Source: Chloroflexota bacterium
GTDB taxonomy: Bacteria; Chloroflexota; Dehalococcoidia; UBA3495
Length of the DNA stretch: 20,309 bases
Reading direction: 5' to 3'
NCBI GenBank assembly: GCA_022576105.1
Contig: JACZRM010000007.1
Coordinates: forward strand, 1-20,309
Position numbers and translations under genes: made by a program. Positions 1 through 8,988 of the stretch are shown here, one piece after another. The notes under the pieces are model-generated. The model was given only the letters and a program-made list of their open reading frames with translations, searched no databases and was not told the DNA's origin. Positions within the stretch are counted from its first letter, which is position 1; the number at the start of each line of letters is the position of its first letter.

Positions 1-328
1 CGCCAAGTTTTACCTGTTCACCGCGGTGGCCGATGCCGGATTCCTGTGGCTGGCCGCGATTGCCATATTCAGCAGCTTGGTTTCCCTTTACTACTACCTG
101 CAAGTCGTCCGGCAGATGTACATCCAACCGGCAGTTGCCGCCCCGGAGAATGGCGAGGCTGACGATCATGACCAGGCATCGCCGGTGCCCTCGTTGCCCC
201 GCCCGTCGGCGACACTGCTCACCGTGCTGATTCTAGGATTGCTGGCGGTATTGATGTTGGGTGTCTACCCGGCTCCGCTGGTGGACCAGATTAGCGAGGC
301 CAGTCGGTCAATAGTATCGGGCGGGTAG
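1..328 (+). CDS. nuoN: NADH-quinone oxidoreductase subunit N, C-terminal part (5' truncated)
   Basis: The reading frame is open from base 2 and ends at TAG 326-328, so about 108 C-terminal codons are present. The visible start reads AKFYLFTAVADAGFLWLA, followed by SLYYYLQVVRQMY. This matches the conserved C-terminal part of the antiporter-like NuoN/ND2 subunit of respiratory complex I, where a GKFY motif precedes a membrane helix and a YYYL-VVR-MY segment. A charged, Pro-rich linker (about residues 45-65) and a final hydrophobic helix (TLLTVLILGLLAVLMLGVYP) follow. The protein sits in the cytoplasmic membrane and takes part in proton translocation coupled to quinone reduction. The rest of the nuo operon is expected upstream of the window. 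A close NuoL/NuoM relative is less likely because of the GKFYLF and YYYL context. Confidence 0.85.
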   Translation, partial: AKFYLFTAVADAGFLWLAAIAIFSSLVSLYYYLQVVRQMYIQPAVAAPENGEADDHDQASPVPSLPRPSATLLTVLILGLLAVLMLGVYPAPLVDQISEASRSIVSGG

Positions 329-380
329 CTTTGTTGCTGCGTGCAGAGAAGATTGGCAACACCGTGATAGCGGCGAGGAC

Positions 381-389
381 TGGTATAAT
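381..389 (+). promoter_or_regulatory. extended -10 promoter for the LOG-like/eno unit
   Basis: The sequence TGGTATAAT is a perfect extended -10 (TGn plus TATAAT). No good -35 lies 16-18 bases upstream, which is acceptable for an extended -10 promoter. The predicted start would be near 396, leaving a leader of about 85 bases before the ATG at 483. The leader holds a short tandem ATGTATCG duplication near 416-429. This is inferred from sequence only. Confidence 0.5.
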
Positions 390-482
390 TGTTCTCCGCT
401 CCCAGGAGAGATCAATGTATCGATGTATCGGTTCTAAGTTCGACAAGCCACCGATTCTATTGTCAATAGGTGATGCAACTCA

Positions 483-1007
483 ATGATTATCTCGGTTATC
501 GGGGGCAGTAACGCCAAGCCGGAGCACCTGGAGTTGGCCGAAGCCGTGGGGCGGGAACTGGCCAAACGTCAAGTGATGGTGGCCTGCGGCGGTCTCAGCG
601 GCGTGATGGAGGCGGTCTGCCGTGGAGCCAAATCGGCGGGCGGCACCACCATCGGCATATTGCCCGGCCGGTCATCTAAAGAAGCCAACCAATTCGTGGA
701 CATACCCATCGTCACCACCGTTGGATTCGCCCGGAACATTATTGTGGTGAATACCGGTGATGCGGTGATTGCGGTGGGTGGAGCTTACGGCACCCTGTCG
801 GAGATCGCTTACGCGCTGATCGACGGCATACCGGTAATTGGATTGAACAGCTGGGACCTGACCGTAAAAGGGGATGGCGATCCCATAGAGGACGGAATGA
901 TTGAGGCCTCTGACCCAGAGGATGCGGTTGAGAAAGCGGTGGCCGCCGCAGCTCTGCGCAGTAAATCCCATCGCCGTGAGATGTCCGGGCCGGAGGTGAC
1001 TGGGTAA
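483..1007 (+). CDS. LOG-like/TIGR00725 family Rossmann-fold protein
   Basis: A 174-residue protein of the TIGR00725 branch of the SLOG/LOG superfamily (relatives include lysine decarboxylase-like and cytokinin-activating LOG proteins). Visible motifs are an N-terminal Rossmann strand with IGGS (residues 6-9), [15 protein letters not shown] (35-49), GILPG (58-62), the RN pair at 84-85, and the phosphate-binding GGAYGTLSE (99-107) with its catalytic-type Glu. The fold predicts binding of a nucleotide or nucleotide-sugar. LOG enzymes cleave nucleoside 5'-monophosphates to base and ribose phosphate, but the substrate of TIGR00725 proteins is not established. An SD-like AGGTGA (468-473) lies 9 bases before the ATG. 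The stop is one base before the eno ATG, so the two genes are co-transcribed and probably translationally coupled. Confidence 0.8.
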   Translation: MIISVIGGSNAKPEHLELAEAVGRELAKRQVMVACGGLSGVMEAVCRGAKSAGGTTIGILPGRSSKEANQFVDIPIVTTVGFARNIIVVNTGDAVIAVGGAYGTLSEIAYALIDGIPVIGLNSWDLTVKGDGDPIEDGMIEASDPEDAVEKAVAAAALRSKSHRREMSGPEVTG

Positions 1008-1008
1008 G

Positions 1009-2355
1009 ATGGCTGCTACCCCAGAAAATGAGACTATGAATGTGACTATGAATGTAACCATCGCCAGCATCAAAGGCCGGCAAGCGCTGGATTCCCGAGG
1101 CAATCCTACCGTTGAAGCCGAGGTCTGCCTGTCCAACGGAATTCGGGCCCACGCCCTGGTGCCATCGGGCGCCAGCACCGGCAGCTATGAAGCCGTGGAA
1201 TTGCGCGACCACGACCCGCAACGGTTTGGCGGCAGCGGCGTTCTGAAGGCAGTGGCCAACATTGATCAAGAGATTGCCCCCAGGCTGAAGGGCGTTACAC
1301 CCTTTGACCAGGCGGCCATTGACCAGGCGATGCTGGACCTGGACGGCACCCCCGACAAGAGCCGTTTGGGCGCCAACGCGGTGTTGGCGGTCTCAATGGC
1401 CACCGCCCGGGCGGCGTCAATGTGTCACCCGGCGTCTCAGGGAGAACTGTGGCGATACCTGGCTCAAGGGGGTGACGTTAGCCTGCCGGTGCCCATGTTC
1501 AACATCCTCAACGGCGGGCGGCATGCCTCCGATTCCGCGGATATTCAGGAGTTCATGGTGCTGCCGGTGGGGGCGGAGTCCTTCTCGCAAGCCCTGCGGG
1601 CTGGGTCTGAAATTTATCAATCTTTGAAGAACATATTGCGGAGCGGCGGTCATAACCTGAACGTGGGGGATGAAGGTGGATTTGCGCCTTCGCTTCCCTC
1701 CAATCGGGACGCCATTGAAACCGTGCTTCAGGCAGTGGAGGCCGCCGGATATAAGCCGGGCCAAGATGTGTTTTTGGCTCTGGATGTGGCCGCCTCGGAG
1801 CTGTTCGACAAATCGCAAGGCGTCTATGTGTTGGCCCGGGAGGGGACCACCATGAGTTCTCAGGAATTGGTTGCCCTCTACGCTGAATGGTGCCGGGAAT
1901 ACCCCATCATCAGCATTGAGGATGGTCTGGACGAGGACGACTGGGCCGGCTGGTCTGCGCTGTATGCTGAACTTGGGCAGTCGGTGCAGTTGGTGGGCGA
2001 CGACCTTTTTGTGACCAACATTACCCGTATCCAACGCGGGATAGATACCCAGGCCAGTAATGCAGTGCTGCTCAAGCCCAACCAGATTGGTTCGTTGACC
2101 GAAACCTACGACGCCCTGCAATTGACCCGCGATGCCGGTTGGGGGGCGGTGATCAGCCACCGGTCCGGCGAGACTGAGGACACCACCATTGCCGACCTGG
2201 CGGTGGCCTGGAACGTGGGTCAGATCAAGACCGGCGCACCGGCCCGGTCGGAGCGGGTTGCCAAATACAACCGACTGCTTAGGATAGAGGCCGACCTGGG
2301 GAATCAAGCAAGATACGCGGGTAAGCAAGCGTATGACTACCTAAAACGGTTCTAA
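1009..2355 (+). CDS. eno: enolase (phosphopyruvate hydratase)
   Basis: Cytosolic glycolytic enzyme converting 2-phosphoglycerate to phosphoenolpyruvate with Mg2+. All key residues are present, shifted by 13-14 from E. coli numbering: substrate His172 in NGGRHAS, catalytic Glu222 in GDEGGF, metal ligands Asp259 (ALDVAASE), Glu304 (SIEDG) and Asp331 (GDDLF), catalytic Lys356 (LLKPNQIG), His384 in SHRSGET and Lys407 in IKTGAP. The 448-residue length is slightly above the family norm of about 430. The excess is a 13-residue N-terminal extension containing MNVTMNVT, from a 12-base micro-duplication. I keep the ATG at 1009 because GGAGGTGA (992-999) sits 9 bases upstream, while the internal ATGs at 1036 and 1048 lack a clear SD. 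It begins one base after the upstream stop, and GAPDH follows 138 bases downstream. Confidence 0.97.
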   Translation: MAATPENETMNVTMNVTIASIKGRQALDSRGNPTVEAEVCLSNGIRAHALVPSGASTGSYEAVELRDHDPQRFGGSGVLKAVANIDQEIAPRLKGVTPFDQAAIDQAMLDLDGTPDKSRLGANAVLAVSMATARAASMCHPASQGELWRYLAQGGDVSLPVPMFNILNGGRHASDSADIQEFMVLPVGAESFSQALRAGSEIYQSLKNILRSGGHNLNVGDEGGFAPSLPSNRDAIETVLQAVEAAGYKPGQDVFLALDVAASELFDKSQGVYVLAREGTTMSSQELVALYAEWCREYPIISIEDGLDEDDWAGWSALYAELGQSVQLVGDDLFVTNITRIQRGIDTQASNAVLLKPNQIGSLTETYDALQLTRDAGWGAVISHRSGETEDTTIADLAVAWNVGQIKTGAPARSERVAKYNRLLRIEADLGNQARYAGKQAYDYLKRF

Positions 2356-2409
2356 CCGCAGATTGGGCTGATTTTTCACAATACTGTCCCTTTCTCCAAC
2401 CAAGAAGGG

Positions 2410-2415
2410 TATGAT
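2410..2415 (+). promoter_or_regulatory. possible -10 element for the GAPDH gene
   Basis: TATGAT matches the -10 consensus at 5 of 6 positions and lies in the 138-base gap between eno and the GAPDH gene. No convincing -35 was found at the usual distance, so GAPDH may instead be read through from eno. Weak call. Confidence 0.25.
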
Positions 2416-2457
2416 ATGGTACGATTCTGCAGCATTAACGAAAAATTGGTCCCATAA

Positions 2458-3510
<1,053 letters not shown>

Positions 3511-3543
3511 AAACAGCCCCAAACCGTAAATCTTTTACAGGGA

Positions 3544-3683
3544 GCCTTGCCTCAATTGTGTCAGTCGTGGTCTGTAATTGAGGTGAAGAGCCTATCGTTG
3601 ATGTTACCCTGAGCGTCGCGAAGGGTCTAAAATCGGGGAAACTAGATTCTTCGCTGCTCTCAGAATGACATTTGAGGCAAGGC
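3544..3683 (+). repeat. MITE-like dispersed repeat, copy A
   Basis: A 140-base non-coding element bounded by a perfect 12-base inverted repeat, GCCTTGCCTCAA at 3544-3555 and TTGAGGCAAGGC at 3672-3683. It matches copy B (16618-16756) at about 106 of 140 positions in a hand alignment with one gap. The best-conserved part is the centre, CCCTGAGCGTCGCGAAGGG plus TCTAAAATCG. The internal block CCCTGAGCG..CGAAGGG resembles intergenic palindromes common in many bacterial genomes. No ORF inside looks real. The element lies between GAPDH and the glycosyltransferase gene. Confidence 0.75.
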
Positions 3684-3687
3684 CCGT

Positions 3688-3729
3688 GAGGGGGAAGAGG
3701 GCCTTTGAGCAAAGGTGGGCTTCCCCCTC
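3688..3729 (+). repeat. nested inverted repeat next to copy A
   Basis: GAGGGGGAAG (3688-3697) pairs perfectly with CTTCCCCCTC (3720-3729). An inner stem CCTTT (3702-3706) pairs with AAAGG (3711-3715) around a GAGC loop. The RNA would form a long two-part hairpin. There is no clear T-run after it, so it is not a classic intrinsic terminator. A similar CCTTTG..CAAAGG palindrome flanks copy B, so it may be part of the same repeat unit. Confidence 0.6.
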
Positions 3730-3754
3730 GTAGTCTGTCCCCCGCCTGCCGCGC

Positions 3755-3760
3755 TAATAT
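3755..3760 (+). promoter_or_regulatory. possible -10 element giving a leaderless transcript
   Basis: TAATAT (consensus TATAAT) ends 5 bases before the ATG at 3766. With a usual -10 to start distance, transcription would begin at or next to the ATG. No SD precedes this ATG, consistent with a leaderless or near-leaderless mRNA. No clear -35 was found, so confidence is limited. Confidence 0.3.
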
Positions 3761-3765
3761 AAAGT

Positions 3766-6700
3766 ATGCCCAAGACGTTGTCCCGCTGGCGGTTTTCCGG
3801 CCTGAATGCTCGGCCCTCGTTGACCCTGGTGCTGCTGGTGGCGATTCTGCTGGTCGCCGCTGGGCTGCGGTTCAATGGCATCGATTGGGACTCAGGCCAC
3901 GGTTTTCACCCTGACGAGCGTTCCATCTACCTGCGCGCCGGGTGCATGTACGATGTTCTCACGTCAGCCCCAGGCTACCAGGACTGTATCCGGGATTTTC
4001 CCAACACCGAAGCAGGCTTCCCCAGTCTTGGCTCCCTTTTCGACCCCGACCGCAGCCCGCTAAACCCCCACTGGTTCCCCTTGGGCAGTGTTCTGATCTA
4101 CGTCCTGGTCTTCTTTCGTTTCGTCATCGAGTTGTTCACCGACATCACCGCTATGGACCTGCGCTACGTTGGACGCGCTCTGTCGGCCCTGGCCGATGTC
4201 GGCAGCGTGTTCATGGTCTACCTGCTGGGGCGGCGCATGTTCGGCCAAAGGGTTGGACTGCTGGCGGCCGGCCTGACCGCGCTGGCGGTAGTGCACGTTC
4301 AGAGCAGCCACTTTTACCGTCCTGAGACATTTTCGGTGTTTTTCATCCTGTTCAGCTTCTGGGCTATGCTGCGGATGTTGGAGCGTCGGAGGCTGCGGGA
4401 CTCGTTGTTGCTGGGTCTGATTGTTGGGCTGGCGATGGCGCCCAAGATTAGCGTACTGCCACTGGCGATTCCGCTGGCATTGGCCTACGGCTACCGGGCA
4501 TGGGATGCGGCGGGAGGCAGCAGGGCCGGGGTCACTATAGCTATCCTGCGGAACACTTTACTCCACGCTGTCTTGGCGGGGGTCGCCGCAGTTGGCGTGT
4601 TCGTGCTGCTGACACCCTACGCGGTGCTGGACTTCACAACTTTTGTAGCCGACTTGAAGGCCCAAGCCAGCATGGCCCGCCAGGCGGGACTCTGGCCATT
4701 CACCATCCAATACGTGGACACTCCAGCATTCCTCTACCAGATTCGCCAGACCATCGTGTGGGGCCTGGGCATCCCCCTGGGAGTGGTGGCCTGGCTGAGT
4801 ATTCCCTTTGCCGCCTTAATGGTCCTGAAGAAGTCCGGCCCCTGGCGGTTCGACCTGCTGCTGCTGGCCTGGGTGGTGCCCCAGTTCATCTTCCTGGAAA
4901 CCTTTGAGGTCCACTTTCTCCGATACGTATTTCCGCTGATGCCGGTACTGATTTTGATGGGTGCGCAAATGCTGGTCTGGCTGCTGGACTACAGCCGGAC
5001 CAGTGCGAATCGGTTGGCTCACACCGGGGCGTGGAGCAATTCGTTGTCTCCCAAGGTCAGCATAATGCTGGCCCGTAGCCTGCCCAAACTGGCGGTTGGG
5101 TTGATTGTCATGGTTGTTGTGTTAACCGCCTTTTATTCGCTGGCTTTTCAACGCATATACGCCAATCAGCACCCGGCAATAGAAGCTTCCCAGTGGATAC
5201 AGAACAACATCCCGGGAGGCACATCGATCGTCAGCGACAATCACTGGGACGAATTTGTCCCGGGTCTTGGGGCCTACGATGTTTGGCAGTTCCCAGCTTA
5301 CGATGCGGACAATCAGGGAAAAATGTCCGCCCTGGCCGGGCGACTTGCTCAATCGGAATACCTGGTGTTCTATAGCTACCGTCCTTACGTGAGCGTCACC
5401 AGAGACCCGCAGCGTTTCCCCTTGAGCTCGGCCTATTACCGGCGGCTTTTCGATGGTGGGTTGGGCTATCGCCTGGAACGCAGCTTCACCTCGTACCCGG
5501 AGTTTCTGGGAGTCTCCTTCCGGGACTCGCCCTATGGTCATGCCACGGTTAGCGAACCCCCCCCAACTTCAACCGCAGTATCATCCGCACGATCGACCTG
5601 GCTGGCGCTGAACCTGGGCTACGCCGACGACAATGTGGTGGGCTATGACCACCCGCAGGTGCTGCTGTTTCGTAATGTGGAACACCTTCCCGAATCCACA
5701 TTACAGGCCCTCTTGATCAGCGGGCGCAGTGCCAGACAGCCTGCCGGAACAGTTGGCCTGTTGCTGTCGGAGGAGGATAGAGCAGTACAGCGCAGTGGTG
5801 GGACCTGGTCCCAGTTATTCGACCGCGATGGCTGGACCAACCGGTATCCGGTGTTGCCCTGGCTGCTGGCGATTGAGCTGATTTACCTGGTGTCTTTGCC
5901 CCTCTCAATGTTCCTCTTTAAACCCTTGCCCGACCGGGGGATAGTCCTGGCGCGGGTGCTGGGGCTGCTGGGAGTAAGCTATGTAACCTGGCTTCTGGTA
6001 AGCCTGGGGTGGGTCGAGTTTTCCAACGCGGCAATTCTCTTGGGACTGCTGGTGATCGCGGGCCTGTCTGGATTGGTGCTGGTGCTGCAATGGTCAGAAA
6101 TCAAGACTTTTTTCAGAGACCACTGGCGTCTGCTGGTGTTGGCCGAAGTGCTTTTCCTGGCTGCCTTCTTTGCCTTTGTCCTGATTCGGGCCGCTAATCC
6201 GGATTTGTGGCACCCCTTTAGAGGCGGCGAGAAGCCCATGGAACTGGCCTATTTGAATGCGGTGGTGCGCTCCGCCACCCTGCCGCCCTACGATCCCTGG
6301 TACGCTGGAGGGTATTTAAACTACTACTATTGGGGATACTTTGTGCTGGCTTTGCCGATCCGGCTGACCGGCATTGTTCCCACCACCGCCTTCAATCTGG
6401 CGGTGCCGCTGTTCTTCGCCCTGACCTTCACCGGAGCCTATTCCATCGTTTACAACCTGGCAGAAGGCGTGCGTCGGGCGGGCGGCAAACTGGTCACTAC
6501 TGAGCAAGAATACGCCGGCCTGGCATCGCAAAAATCGCGATGGGAAAGAGCGCTTTGGAGTCCCATCAGCGCTGGGCTGGCGGCGGGTCTATTTGTTGCG
6601 GTGATCGGCAACCTGGACGGGGCGCTACAATTGGCGCAGGGAGTCTGGGGGCAGGTGTTCAACGGGGTTCAGGGGCTGCCGGCCTTCGATTATTGGCGCA

Positions 6701-8295
6701 GCAGCAGAATGATACCGCCGTTGGATAATCTAGCGCCGTCAGCCTTGGCCTTCTGGGCGCCCCAGGCAATACCCGGGTTGGTGGAGGTCTCCTACCACAT
6801 CACCGAGTTTCCCTTCTTCACTTTTCTGTTCGCTGACCTGCACGCCCACCTGATGGTGATTCCCTTCACTCTGCTGGTGATCGGCTTGGGGTTGAGCCTG
6901 GTGGTGGGGCTGCGGGAGAACCGGTGGTTCTGGGGCGCGGCGGTGGTCGTCTGCCTGGGACTGGCGCTGGGATCGCTCTGGGTGATTAATAGCTGGGACT
7001 ATCCCTCGTATGCCGTACTGGTCGCCGTCCTGCTGGGCGTGGCCGTGTACTCCGGACGGGGTGCGCCTCTCCGGAGGGGCGCGGTCTTGGCGGCGCTGTT
7101 CTCGGCGGTAGTCGGAATCAGCATTCTTGCCTTCTTACCCTTTCATCAGACCTACGAAACTTTCGATGCCGGGGTAGCTGCTTCCAAGTGGCGTACTCCC
7201 ATTGGCAGCTACCTGGCGATCCATGGTCTGTTTTTGTTTGTAGTGCTTACCTTCTTGGTGGTCCAAACGCATCGGTCGTTGGCCGCCTGCTTTAAGGGCC
7301 GCTGGTGGTCGACCAAGGTAGCTGAACCTGAGTCCAACGCCCAAGATGGCCGAGCCTGGGAAAGGGTATATCTCCTGATCGGGTTTGCGCTGGCAGTCTA
7401 CCTGATGGCCGCGGGCTTCTGGACTGCGGCGATGCTGGCAGTTTTGCTGACCTTAACCGGTCTATCATTGTGGGAAGTGTTGAAATCTGGAGAAGCCGAC
7501 CGTAATTACCGAGCGGTGCCCCTGGTGCTGCTGGGTCTGGCCCTGGCAATTGGGTTCGGCGTGGATTTTGTGCGCCTGGACGGGGACATTGGGCGGATGA
7601 ACACGCTGTTCAAGCTGTATCTTCAGGCTTGGGTGCTATTTGGTCTGGCCGCCGGGTTCATGCTGTGGTACCTGGGTTCGCAAGGACAATTGCGTTGGCG
7701 TTGGATTTGGACCGGCCGGGCCTGGTTGGCGTTTTTTACCTTGCTGCTGGCCTCCAGCTTGGTCTACACCGGCTTGGGCACGAAGGCGCGCGTAGCAGAC
7801 CGTTTTCTAGACACGCCGCTCACCCTGGACGGGACGGCTTACCTGGACCAAGCACTGCACGTTGAAGAGGGGCAGGCCCTGCGTCTTGCCAGCGATCTGG
7901 AAGGTATCCAATGGCTGCAAGACAATGTGGCGGGTTCACCGGTGGTGCTGGAGGCTCACAATGAGCAGTATCACTGGAGCGCCAGGATTGCTAGCTACAC
8001 CGGATTGCCAACGGTAATCGGATGGCCCTGGCATCAGATTCAGCAACGGTCCGCCTATTCTGACACCATTCATGACCGGGCCGGGCATGTCGCCGAAATA
8101 TACAGTACAATCAATATGCAGAGGGCTATCGATTTGCTGAATGTATATGATGTAGAATTTATAGTAATCGGAGAACTGGAACGGGCCTACTACCCGCCGG
8201 AAGGATTGGCCAAGTTTCAACTCATGGTAAGCAAAAGATCGGCCAATCTGGTATTCGAAAACCAAGGCATGAAAATATATCAAGTCCTAAAATAG
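3766..8295 (+). CDS. giant GT-C membrane glycosyltransferase fused to DUF2298 (Chlor_Arch_YYY) domain
   Basis: A 1509-residue polytopic membrane protein with two halves. The N-terminal half (about 1-700) looks like a PMT/GT39-type GT-C glycosyltransferase: a first membrane helix (about 18-34), then an acidic loop motif HPDE (48-51), then LRYVGRALSALADVGSVFMVYLLGRR, HVQSSHFYRPE and many hydrophobic helices, ending in a soluble stretch with YDHPQVLLFRN. The C-terminal half carries the DUF2298 signature: LWHPFRGGEKPME (GGEKPME at 821-827), LPPYDPWYAGGYLNYYYWGY, GRMNTLFKLYLQAW, and near the end ARIASYTGLPTVIGWPWHQIQQR (from about 1406). Such enzymes normally use polyprenyl-phosphate sugars on the outer face of the membrane. 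Donor and acceptor here are unknown, and no other cell-envelope sugar gene is nearby. Start ATG 3766 lacks an SD, with a -10-like TAATAT just upstream. Confidence 0.85.
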   Translation: MPKTLSRWRFSGLNARPSLTLVLLVAILLVAAGLRFNGIDWDSGHGFHPDERSIYLRAGCMYDVLTSAPGYQDCIRDFPNTEAGFPSLGSLFDPDRSPLNPHWFPLGSVLIYVLVFFRFVIELFTDITAMDLRYVGRALSALADVGSVFMVYLLGRRMFGQRVGLLAAGLTALAVVHVQSSHFYRPETFSVFFILFSFWAMLRMLERRRLRDSLLLGLIVGLAMAPKISVLPLAIPLALAYGYRAWDAAGGSRAGVTIAILRNTLLHAVLAGVAAVGVFVLLTPYAVLDFTTFVADLKAQASMARQAGLWPFTIQYVDTPAFLYQIRQTIVWGLGIPLGVVAWLSIPFAALMVLKKSGPWRFDLLLLAWVVPQFIFLETFEVHFLRYVFPLMPVLILMGAQMLVWLLDYSRTSANRLAHTGAWSNSLSPKVSIMLARSLPKLAVGLIVMVVVLTAFYSLAFQRIYANQHPAIEASQWIQNNIPGGTSIVSDNHWDEFVPGLGAYDVWQFPAYDADNQGKMSALAGRLAQSEYLVFYSYRPYVSVTRDPQRFPLSSAYYRRLFDGGLGYRLERSFTSYPEFLGVSFRDSPYGHATVSEPPPTSTAVSSARSTWLALNLGYADDNVVGYDHPQVLLFRNVEHLPESTLQALLISGRSARQPAGTVGLLLSEEDRAVQRSGGTWSQLFDRDGWTNRYPVLPWLLAIELIYLVSLPLSMFLFKPLPDRGIVLARVLGLLGVSYVTWLLVSLGWVEFSNAAILLGLLVIAGLSGLVLVLQWSEIKTFFRDHWRLLVLAEVLFLAAFFAFVLIRAANPDLWHPFRGGEKPMELAYLNAVVRSATLPPYDPWYAGGYLNYYYWGYFVLALPIRLTGIVPTTAFNLAVPLFFALTFTGAYSIVYNLAEGVRRAGGKLVTTEQEYAGLASQKSRWERALWSPISAGLAAGLFVAVIGNLDGALQLAQGVWGQVFNGVQGLPAFDYWRSSRMIPPLDNLAPSALAFWAPQAIPGLVEVSYHITEFPFFTFLFADLHAHLMVIPFTLLVIGLGLSLVVGLRENRWFWGAAVVVCLGLALGSLWVINSWDYPSYAVLVAVLLGVAVYSGRGAPLRRGAVLAALFSAVVGISILAFLPFHQTYETFDAGVAASKWRTPIGSYLAIHGLFLFVVLTFLVVQTHRSLAACFKGRWWSTKVAEPESNAQDGRAWERVYLLIGFALAVYLMAAGFWTAAMLAVLLTLTGLSLWEVLKSGEADRNYRAVPLVLLGLALAIGFGVDFVRLDGDIGRMNTLFKLYLQAWVLFGLAAGFMLWYLGSQGQLRWRWIWTGRAWLAFFTLLLASSLVYTGLGTKARVADRFLDTPLTLDGTAYLDQALHVEEGQALRLASDLEGIQWLQDNVAGSPVVLEAHNEQYHWSARIASYTGLPTVIGWPWHQIQQRSAYSDTIHDRAGHVAEIYSTINMQRAIDLLNVYDVEFIVIGELERAYYPPEGLAKFQLMVSKRSANLVFENQGMKIYQVLK

Positions 8296-8328
8296 AATCA
8301 GGTGTGGTAAGACCATTGGCTCCTGGCC

Positions 8329-8334
8329 TATAAT
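8329..8334 (+). promoter_or_regulatory. -10 element for the YtxG/YtxH-like pair
   Basis: A perfect TATAAT ends 10 bases before the ATG at 8345, so the predicted transcript would have a leader of only 2-4 bases. No SD is visible before that ATG. A matching -35 was not found. Confidence 0.4.
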
Positions 8335-8344
8335 AGATAGTGCT

Positions 8345-8632
8345 ATGAGCTTTGCTGAGAACATAGGGGTGGTGCGGGATTTATTTGTTATCGCAGCCTC
8401 AGGGGTTTCCATCGTGGTGCTTCTGGGCGTTGGCTACGCCATCTTGAGATTGTATCCCACCATCAAACGCACGACTAAGAGTGTGGAGCAGAGTTCAAGT
8501 GTTATCAATAACATCGTTTCGCAGCCTCTGAATTTGATTGGGGCGGTGGTGGAACTGATAAATCGCGGTTTGGGGATGATAGACGAATTCAGAAAAAGAG
8601 AGCGGAGGGTAAAAGATGAGCAGATCGAATAA
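8345..8632 (+). CDS. small single-pass membrane protein, DUF948/YtxG-like
   Basis: A 95-residue protein with a short N-terminal segment, one strong membrane helix (about residues 12-35, VIAASGVSIVVLLGVGYAIL) and a polar, helix-forming tail (TIKRTTKSVEQSSSVINNIV...) rich in charged residues at the end. This layout, together with the YtxH-like gene directly downstream, resembles DUF948 proteins such as Bacillus YtxG, which precede ytxH. The family call rests on architecture and neighbourhood, not a clear motif. Function is unknown; these proteins are usually linked to envelope or stress physiology. Its 3' end overlaps the next gene by 17 bases, so the two are co-translated. It starts 49 bases after the glycosyltransferase gene but has its own TATAAT box. 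Confidence 0.6.
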   Translation: MSFAENIGVVRDLFVIAASGVSIVVLLGVGYAILRLYPTIKRTTKSVEQSSSVINNIVSQPLNLIGAVVELINRGLGMIDEFRKRERRVKDEQIE

Positions 8633-8852
8633 ATTTGTCACTGGACTGTTAGCGGGAGCAATAGTGGGTGCGGTGACTGGCCTGATACTGGCGCCAAAAC
8701 CTGGCCGTGATACTAGAGACATAGTCGGCGCTCGGACCAATCAGTTTCGAAACCGGGCCGAGTTCTATATCGGCAACTTGAAGGAGCGATTCAAGAAAGA
8801 GCCGGTGGGAGAGGCTGTTGAAGACCATTCGGAGAATGGAGTCCAGAGCTAG
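8616..8852 (+). CDS. YtxH domain-containing protein
   Basis: A 78-residue protein whose N-terminus reads KFVTGLLAGAIVGAVTGLILAPKPGRDTRD (read here in two parts: residues 6-25 and 26-35). The Gly/Ala-zipper helix followed by LAPxxGxxTR is the hallmark of the YtxH family (general stress protein/gas-vesicle-like small membrane proteins). The tail is charged and probably helical. A strong SD, GGAGGGT (8604-8610), lies 5 bases before the ATG, inside the upstream gene, which it overlaps by 17 bases. The molecular role of YtxH proteins is not established. Confidence 0.85.
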   Translation: MSRSNKFVTGLLAGAIVGAVTGLILAPKPGRDTRDIVGARTNQFRNRAEFYIGNLKERFKKEPVGEAVEDHSENGVQS

Positions 8853-8943
8853 GCTGAGGCCGGATTAGCTGCAACGCTAGGAACGTGAAGATTCGAACAA
8901 TGGTGGACCCCAAGGCGTAAGTCTCCCCAGAGCGTACAGACAT

Positions 8944-8987
8944 AACGGAGCCGGTTTCTAGCGAAGAACGCGGCTCCGTTGCTTTTT
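8944..8987 (+). terminator. intrinsic terminator after the YtxH gene
   Basis: AACGGAGCCG (8944-8953) pairs perfectly with CGGCTCCGTT (8971-8980) over a 17-base loop, followed by GCTTTTTGC. The T-run lies on the plus-strand side only, so it ends the glycosyltransferase/YtxH transcript before the convergent pheA gene. Confidence 0.85.
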
Positions 8988-8988
8988 G

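Noticed and set aside
1417..2328. 303-codon open frame on the minus strand opposite enolase
   Set aside because: Long antisense frames are common over GC-rich genes; the translation has no family resemblance and the plus strand clearly encodes enolase.
8880..8910. tRNA T-arm-like GTTCGAATC on the minus strand
   Set aside because: The bases around it do not form the 5-bp T-stem, and no anticodon arm or acceptor stem is present.
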